The notes under the pieces: model-generated
The model's database searches: none
What the model was told of the DNA's origin: nothing
What the model saw: only the letters and a program-made list of their open reading frames with translations
Source: Herbidospora mongoliensis
GTDB taxonomy: Bacteria > Actinomycetota > Actinomycetes > Streptosporangiales > Streptosporangiaceae
Direction: 5' to 3'
NCBI RefSeq assembly: GCF_001570545.1
Contig: NZ_BBXD01000030.1
Span: 28,931-92,930, forward strand
DNA length: 64,000 bases
Position numbers and translations under genes: made by a program
In this document: piece after piece, positions 59,349 through 64,000 of the stretch
Position numbering within the stretch: the first letter of the stretch is position 1
Layout of the letters: every line of letters begins with the position of its first letter

Positions 59349-60271
59349 CTCGTACGGGCGTGCAGGGCCGCGTCTATGGACTCCGCGACCCGGGTGAGCG
59401 CTGCCGCGCTGCCGGGCAGCGCGGCGACCAGGGGGAAGAAGGCGTGCATCTGGCCGCCGGCGCGCTGGAGCTGGACGGGCACGCCCGCCTGGCGCAACCG
59501 TTCGGCGTAGGCCTCGCCCTCCTCACTCAGCACGTCGTGCTCGGGGAGCACGAAGACGGCGGGCGGCAACCCCGACAGGTCGGCGACCCGCAGGGGAGAG
59601 GCGTCCGGGTCAGCCCGCTGGGCCGGATCGGGCACGTAGTGGTCCCAGAACCAGACCATCGCGTGCCGATCGAGCAGCAGCTGGTTGGCCGGGTCGTGGT
59701 AGGAGGCCCTGTCCAGGTCGCAGTCGGTGGCCGGGTAGATGAGCACCTGCAGGTCGATGGCCGGGCCGCCCTCGTCCCTGGCACGCCGGGCCACGACGGC
59801 CGACAGATTGCCGCCCGCACTGTCGCCCGCCACGACGATCGGCTGTCCGGGCAGCGCGGCGGCGGCCCAGCACAGGGCGGCGTAGGCGTCGCGGGGCGCG
59901 GCCGGGAAGCGGTGTTCGGGGGCCAGCCGGTAGCCCACCAGGACGACGGTGCAGTTCGTGCGCTCGGCCAGATGCCTGCCCACGGCCTCGACGTCGTCGA
60001 TGCCGCCGACGGTCCAGCCGCCGCCGTGGAAGTACACGATCACGCCGTGCGGGGCCGGCGTCGGGGTCAGGAGGCGGGCCGGGAACCAGGCGCCGTCCTC
60101 CGATTCGACGGTGACATCCTCGACGCGGGTCATGGGCGGGCCCTGGCCGGCGATGCTGTGCAACTGCGCGTACATGGTGCGGGCCGCTGCCAGGGACAGC
60201 TCGTGCAGGGGGCTGACGCCCGTCTCGCCCAGTTGCTTCAAGAATTGGGCCGTGGCTTCGTCCAGAGCCAT
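59345..60271 (-). CDS. Alpha/beta-hydrolase, hormone-sensitive-lipase type esterase
   Basis: A 308-aa protein. ATG at 60271 is supported by GCGAGGTGGAACTC upstream; the open frame continues further upstream but without a site. Oxyanion motif HGGGW, nucleophile in GDSAGGN, acid D in LPEHDVLSEEG and His in GGQMHAFF give the complete HSL triad. Cytoplasmic, probably hydrolysing short acyl esters. It is translationally coupled to the YbhN-like gene and divergent from the gene at 60470. Confidence 0.9.
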   Translation of the reverse strand: MALDEATAQFLKQLGETGVSPLHELSLAAARTMYAQLHSIAGQGPPMTRVEDVTVESEDGAWFPARLLTPTPAPHGVIVYFHGGGWTVGGIDDVEAVGRHLAERTNCTVVLVGYRLAPEHRFPAAPRDAYAALCWAAAALPGQPIVVAGDSAGGNLSAVVARRARDEGGPAIDLQVLIYPATDCDLDRASYHDPANQLLLDRHAMVWFWDHYVPDPAQRADPDASPLRVADLSGLPPAVFVLPEHDVLSEEGEAYAERLRQAGVPVQLQRAGGQMHAFFPLVAALPGSAAALTRVAESIDAALHARTR

Positions 60272-60307
60272 GAGTTCCACCTCGCGGAGAAGGGGGGTCT
60301 TTGGCGC

Positions 60308-60420
60308 CAATGTAAATCCCGGGCAATTGACGACCACTGGACGACCCGATTCACTCGAAATCAAGTGCCTCGACCTAGCCTCTGAGAATTGAGATCGGCG
60401 AAGAGTTGAAGCGCCAAGGA
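60308..60420. repeat. Duplicated promoter/gene-start region, copy 2, with aborted 2TM start
   Basis: Matches copy 1 from CAATGTAAATCC through TTGACGACCACTGGACGA and CTCGACCTAGCCTCTG. Where copy 1 has the ATG of the 2TM gene, this copy has TTG AGA TCG GCG AAG AGT TGA (60389-60409), i.e. six codons like the 2TM protein start and then a stop. It lies in the control region of the esterase and of the 60470 gene. Confidence 0.65.
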
Positions 60421-60469
60421 AATCGCCGATGGATTTCAGCCGCAGGCTTCGTCGACGAAGGGCCTCACC

Positions 60470-60970
60470 ATGACCATCAGCCACACCGCATATGCGACGG
60501 TGGACGCGCCCACCCCGGACATCGACCTGGAAAGCTGGCTCTTCGGCCTTTCCGACGACGAATATCGGGCCTGTGCACGAGGCCACCACGGTGCGGGCAC
60601 CTTCATCGACGAAAAAGGCCGCGGCATGGTCAACACCGAGTCGGTGGGCGGGAATCTCATCATCCAGCACTACCGGGTCGTGCGGGCGGAGAAGTCGTTC
60701 GTCGAAATGTACTCGGCCGCGAGCCGCATCTATCTGTTCCATCTCATCCCGGTGATCGGCGCGGTGCGATGGACGCTCACGACCACGCCGACCTCGGCGA
60801 CGTCGTCCACGTTCGCCTGCTCCGTCGAGGTGATCCTGCCTCCCGTGCTGGCGGTCCTGGCACGCACGATCGTGCTGGGCCTGTTCATCCGCCGGCACTG
60901 CGAAGAGGAGACCGTCCTGTTCGCCGCAGACATCATGCGCAAGCTCCGCAAGTTACAGGCGTCCGCCTGA
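60470..60970 (+). CDS. Hypothetical protein
   Basis: A 166-aa protein, ATG 60470 behind GAAGGGCCTCACC. The middle part alternates strands and hydrophobic stretches (NLIIQHYRVVRAEKSFVEMYS, IYLFHLIPVIGAVRW, VEVILPPVLAVLARTIVLGLFI). It could be an SRPBCC/START-like ligand-binding protein with a C-terminal membrane-associated helix, but I cannot assign a family. Its leader derives from the duplicated 2TM gene region. It is divergent from the esterase. Confidence 0.65.
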   Translation: MTISHTAYATVDAPTPDIDLESWLFGLSDDEYRACARGHHGAGTFIDEKGRGMVNTESVGGNLIIQHYRVVRAEKSFVEMYSAASRIYLFHLIPVIGAVRWTLTTTPTSATSSTFACSVEVILPPVLAVLARTIVLGLFIRRHCEEETVLFAADIMRKLRKLQASA

Positions 60971-61111
60971 TCCGCCGCCGGTCCGGCGGCACCCGTCACC
61001 GCGGCGATTACGCCGACCACCGCTTCGCCGTGGAAGCCGACCTGACGGAATTTCCCCAGCACCTTGAAACCCTGTGGCCGTTCTTCGAGTCCTCCTGAAC
61101 GATCGGGAGAA

Positions 61112-62704
61112 TCACGGCGAGCCGTGGTCGGAGTCAGGGCCGTAGAGACGGTAGAACTCGGCGAGCAGGCCGCTGGATTCCAGGACCTGGTCGCTGAGCG
61201 CGACGTTGTGCCCCGGCCGGAAGGGGTGCCGTGGCTCCGCGAGTGCGGCGGCGCCCATCAGGAGCCCGGCCATGACAAGGTCGGACTGGCGGTTCGGGAT
61301 GCTCTCGGCGTGATGGAAGTTGACCGGATAGCCGTCGGCCAGCAGGTCGACGGCGATTCCCCGCGGCAGAGAAAACCGCCTGCCCCGCACCCCGAGATCC
61401 TCGATCCCGATGGCCGCGGCGGCCAGGGCGTCCACATCGAACTCGATCGTCCGGCTGGTGACACTCGCCAGCACGCAGTCGCGGCGCAACGCGTCGAACT
61501 CGGGCCGGCCCATGCTGGTGCGTCCGGTGCCGCCGATGATGAGCCACGGCCGGTGTTCGCCGAGCAGCCGGGACAGGTCCCGGCCGGTGTGGTGGCCGTT
61601 CTCGTGGGCGCTGACCAGGCGCAGCAGATCGCGGTCATGGCAGGCGACGCGCATCCGGCGCTGCTGCAACAGCCGCGCGATCTCCGACCCGATCTGGCCG
61701 TAACCGATGACGAGCGCGGGACGCCCTTCCCATTTCTCACCCGGCATCAGCCGCAGCAGGTTCGCGACGGCCGCCTCGGCGATCCAGTAGGACTCGATCG
61801 TGCCCTTCAGCCGTGACTGCGCGACCGACAGGATCGGCACCGGGATCCGGTCGCCGTACTTCTCCAGCCGGTAGATCCCCGACATCGTCTGCTCGACCAG
61901 GCCGTCGTAGCTCTCGACCAGGTCGGGCCGCTCGTCCAGCAGCGCGGGAAGCACGTAGCCGCCGTCGTCGACCGCGATCGTCCGCCCGCAGCCGTGTGCC
62001 TTCGACCGGTGCGCATGCGACTCGGCGGCCGCCACGATCTGCCCGGCGGGGAACACGGTCACCCCGAGCCGGCGCAGGTGCGCGGTGACGCGGTGCCGCA
62101 GCCGGTAGGCATAGCCCTTGTCGATGACCGTGAGCGTCTCGGCCCGCGCGCCCAGCGCCAGCGCCGTCTCGACCTGGACGACCAGGTCGCTCATGAAATG
62201 TCCCATGACCATCAGCGCGGTGTCCTCGAACACCTTCTCCGGCAGGACCTCCGGCAGCCCCGACAGCAGCGGCAACTCCTCTGCCAGCCGTGCCAGCTCC
62301 CGGCGGGTGAAGGCCACCTCCTCCAGAGCTCCGGCGAGCCGCTCACGACGCCCGGCAGTCATGGCCGGTCCCGGCTCGATGACGACCCCCAGCAGCAGGG
62401 TTGCCGCCGGAAACCTCCGCGGCACCGCCGGACGCCCCGCCGACACCCGGACGACCGTCCCGTCGCCGCCGCTCAGGACCCATTCCCCGGGCCCTGCCCG
62501 ACGGACGCCACGCGAACGATCCACACCCGCCACCGCCGCGACCCTGTCCAGCAGGCCCTCGACGATCTCAGCGACGTCATCATCGGCACAGACCACGGGA
62601 AAGCCCGCCAGATGCGACCGGACCATGTCCGGCGCCGAACCATCCCATTCCATGGACGGCCACGCTAACCCAGCGATCTCCAAGGGAGGCCAGGTCATCA
62701 CCAT
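61112..62704 (-). CDS. Adenosylhomocysteinase-like NAD-binding protein
   Basis: A 530-aa protein; the start is uncertain among ATGs at 62704, 62698 and 62653. The central/C-terminal part (about 270-520) resembles the NAD domain of S-adenosylhomocysteine hydrolase: RLKGTIESYWIAEAAVANLL, then GYGQIGSEIARLLQQRRMRV, and TGRTSMGRPEFDALRRDCVLASVTS. The N-terminal 170 residues are unrelated to the canonical enzyme. The substrate-binding His/Asp/Lys set of true SAH hydrolases is not obvious, so this is probably a divergent family of unknown substrate. The gene is isolated. Confidence 0.7.
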   Translation of the reverse strand: MVMTWPPLEIAGLAWPSMEWDGSAPDMVRSHLAGFPVVCADDDVAEIVEGLLDRVAAVAGVDRSRGVRRAGPGEWVLSGGDGTVVRVSAGRPAVPRRFPAATLLLGVVIEPGPAMTAGRRERLAGALEEVAFTRRELARLAEELPLLSGLPEVLPEKVFEDTALMVMGHFMSDLVVQVETALALGARAETLTVIDKGYAYRLRHRVTAHLRRLGVTVFPAGQIVAAAESHAHRSKAHGCGRTIAVDDGGYVLPALLDERPDLVESYDGLVEQTMSGIYRLEKYGDRIPVPILSVAQSRLKGTIESYWIAEAAVANLLRLMPGEKWEGRPALVIGYGQIGSEIARLLQQRRMRVACHDRDLLRLVSAHENGHHTGRDLSRLLGEHRPWLIIGGTGRTSMGRPEFDALRRDCVLASVTSRTIEFDVDALAAAAIGIEDLGVRGRRFSLPRGIAVDLLADGYPVNFHHAESIPNRQSDLVMAGLLMGAAALAEPRHPFRPGHNVALSDQVLESSGLLAEFYRLYGPDSDHGSP

Positions 62705-63518
62705 CGGCAGTAGACGACATCCTCTGCTCCACGGATCCGCCCACGCTCAGCCGCGATGTGGGCCTCCGACTGAAGGATCCCCGTGTGAGCCTCGCCCACC
62801 TGGCCCCGGTACGAGCCGTGACCGAACCCACCCGAGATGAGAATCTCGGCGCCTTCGCACCCGGGCAGGGCCGTGCCGCCAGCCAGCACGGCCTGATTCC
62901 GCCATCATCGCCATCCGTGGTATCCCGCCGCAGAACGCACTCATCGACGGGCCTGGCGGGAGCGTTCGGCGCGCTCCTGCCTGGTGCCGACACGCTGATC
63001 GCATGCAGCTGCTGCCGCAGTCCGTAAGTGTCTCCGTCTTCGTTCCGCGTCTCAGTCTCAGCGCGATGAAGTGCCCAGCTGACGATGGCCGCCCAGCCCT
63101 TACGCGAACAGACGGCGCCGATGGAGACCTTCACGCTGGTGGAGATGGTGCGGATGGATTCCCCGAACTCCTCACCCATAGCGGCAAGCCAGACCGATAG
63201 AGCAGTCGTGGCACACCGCGGCGGCCTCTGGCGCGCGACGAATCGCTGCCAACGCCAGGGGCCCACATGTCGTGCGGGCCCTTGTTGGTCCTCCGCCGCA
63301 GCGGGGCCGGCCCCGGCCGGTGGCAGTGATGCGGCGTTCCCGCTGGTCACGGCACCGCTCGAAGACTGCCGCACCTGACATCAAAAATCTGTACTCGCTG
63401 GAGTAGACATTCGCGGGCGTCGGAGCTAATGTTTCTCACATCGCAAGGACGGATCGACCGGGTGGCGGAAGTACGAGCATCACGAGGAACCGCCCGGAGC
63501 AACACGAAGTGGATTGAC
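62705..63518. other. Region without a supported gene
   Basis: Frames exist on both strands, but none has a ribosome site, a conserved-looking protein or consistent codon use. A hairpin is noted at 63249-63288. Around 63376-63435 the sequence becomes AT-richer (CATCAAAAATCTGTACTCGC), as in a promoter region. Confidence 0.5.
63249..63288 (+). terminator. Hairpin in non-coding region
   Basis: GGGCCC pairs with GGGCCC around ACATGTCGTGC, flanked by CCAAC (63249-63253) and GTTGG (63284-63288). It may be a terminator relic of a lost gene. Confidence 0.4.
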
Positions 63519-63778
63519 GGCAGAAGGTCGGACGTGACGGGCCACGCAGTAGTAAGGGGCCCGGCCGTGGACGCGCTGCCAGAGGTGAAGTCGCAGTAGT
63601 CGTTATGGCAGAAGGTCGGACGACAGGGGCCGGTGCAGTGCTGGGGGCCCTGGTCGTGGACGCGCTGCCGCAGGTGAAGTTGCAGTAGCAGTCAGGCAGA
63701 AGGTCGGACGTGAGGGGCCAGTGCGGTGCTGGGGGTCCTGATCGTGGACGCGCTGCCGCAGGTGAAGTCAGACAGAAG
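63519..63778. repeat. Three 88-bp imperfect tandem repeats
   Basis: Units start at 63519, 63607 and 63695 with GGCAGAAGGTCGGACG, the period is exactly 88 bases, and the third unit is slightly truncated. Each unit also contains GTGGACGCGCTGCC...AGGTGAAGT. On the plus strand units 2 and 3 read V-L-G-A/V-L-V/I-V-D-A-L-P-Q-V-K; in unit 2 this is followed by a stop. No gene is recognised from here to the window end at 64000. Confidence 0.8.
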
Positions 63779-64000
63779 TCAGACAGTAGGTCGCGGAGAT
63801 AGAGACGAAGGGAGTGTTGAACGCCATCAGGATCGCCCGTTGCAGGCTGTGTCTCGCCGCTCGGGTACCGCGGTTCCACAGATAGGCAGGTGGTCTCCGG
63901 TCACGCATTTGCGATCCCCGCATCTCCGCCGCACAGCAGGGCGGACGCGGAAAACAGAGAACCGGCCGATGGCCGGTAGATGGTGTTGAACTCTTCGGGG

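Noticed and set aside
62580..63374. A 264-codon minus-strand frame
   Set aside because: No recognisable domain, no ribosome site, and it overlaps the start of the adenosylhomocysteinase-like gene in another frame.
63519..63778. CRISPR array
   Set aside because: The 88-bp units are contiguous and similar throughout. There are no short repeats with unique spacers and no cas genes in the window.
63436..63879. Minus-strand frame across the tandem repeats
   Set aside because: The 88-bp period changes frame at each unit, so no protein repeat results. Composition is Thr/Pro/Arg-rich without a start signal.

Overview
The window is high-GC actinobacterial DNA. GTG and TTG starts are common, 4-bp ATGA gene overlaps are frequent, and the gene families (2-methylisoborneol synthase, NHLM-type RiPP exporters, GAP1/GTPase conflict genes, SARP-type regulators) fit a filamentous actinomycete. 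I would guess the Streptosporangiales side, but the sequence does not prove a genus. I saw no tRNA, rRNA, CRISPR array, intact insertion sequence or origin.

Layout. (1) 1-4404: the 3' end of an unknown gene, then an operon-like set with a complete ubiquitin-like conjugation toolkit: Ubl, E2 with a candidate catalytic Cys, membrane-anchored JAB/JAMM peptidase, small membrane protein and E1. It is headed by an uncharacterised protein whose C-x9-C...C-x2-H knuckle recurs in the small membrane protein. (2) 4347-5654: a DUF4386 membrane protein and a divergent TetR regulator around a 35-bp palindrome. (3) 5830-7848: 2-methylisoborneol synthase and geranyl diphosphate methyltransferase. (4) 7901-12066: a hypothetical protein, a lipoprotein L,D-transpeptidase, an ice-binding-like adhesin with PT and collagen-like stalks, and a small secreted Cys-rich protein.

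(5) 12174-33536: a large hybrid RiPP locus. Seven NHLP-leader precursor genes surround an operon for an HlyD-type adaptor, a C39 peptidase/ABC exporter, a second ABC exporter, a LanM, a fused RRE/E1-like/YcaO cyclodehydratase and a SagB-type dehydrogenase. An ABC pair (immunity or export) and two NarL-type two-component pairs follow. Six precursor genes share a promoter with fixed geometry: an inverted repeat, a second conserved block, and a -10 hexamer, spanning 64-65 bp in every case. Four precursors share a 5'-leader stem-loop with a constant loop GCAGTCCAG. The LanM appears to lack two of the three cyclase zinc ligands, so it may act mainly as a dehydratase.

(6) 33537-44842: a probable biological-conflict island. 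On the minus strand lie a vWA-like protein, a P-loop GTPase and a GAP1-like membrane protein. On the plus strand lie a DUF4407 membrane protein, a Ser/Thr kinase with C-terminal helical repeats, and a membrane-anchored NTPase with about 14 WD40 repeats. (7) 44900-49391: a DrrAB-like ABC exporter with DUF4097, a GbsR/MarR regulator, and a MerR/oxidoreductase divergent pair. (8) 49533-62704: a long collagen-like secreted protein, an alpha/beta-hydrolase pseudogene, a membrane protein/XRE pair, an AfsR-like SARP-ATPase, MMPL transporter, 2TM protein, YbhN-like membrane protein, HSL-type esterase, an unknown protein, and an adenosylhomocysteinase-like protein. A stretch covering a promoter and gene start is duplicated at 57.9 and 60.3 kb. 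(9) 62705-64000: no convincing gene, but three 88-bp tandem repeats.
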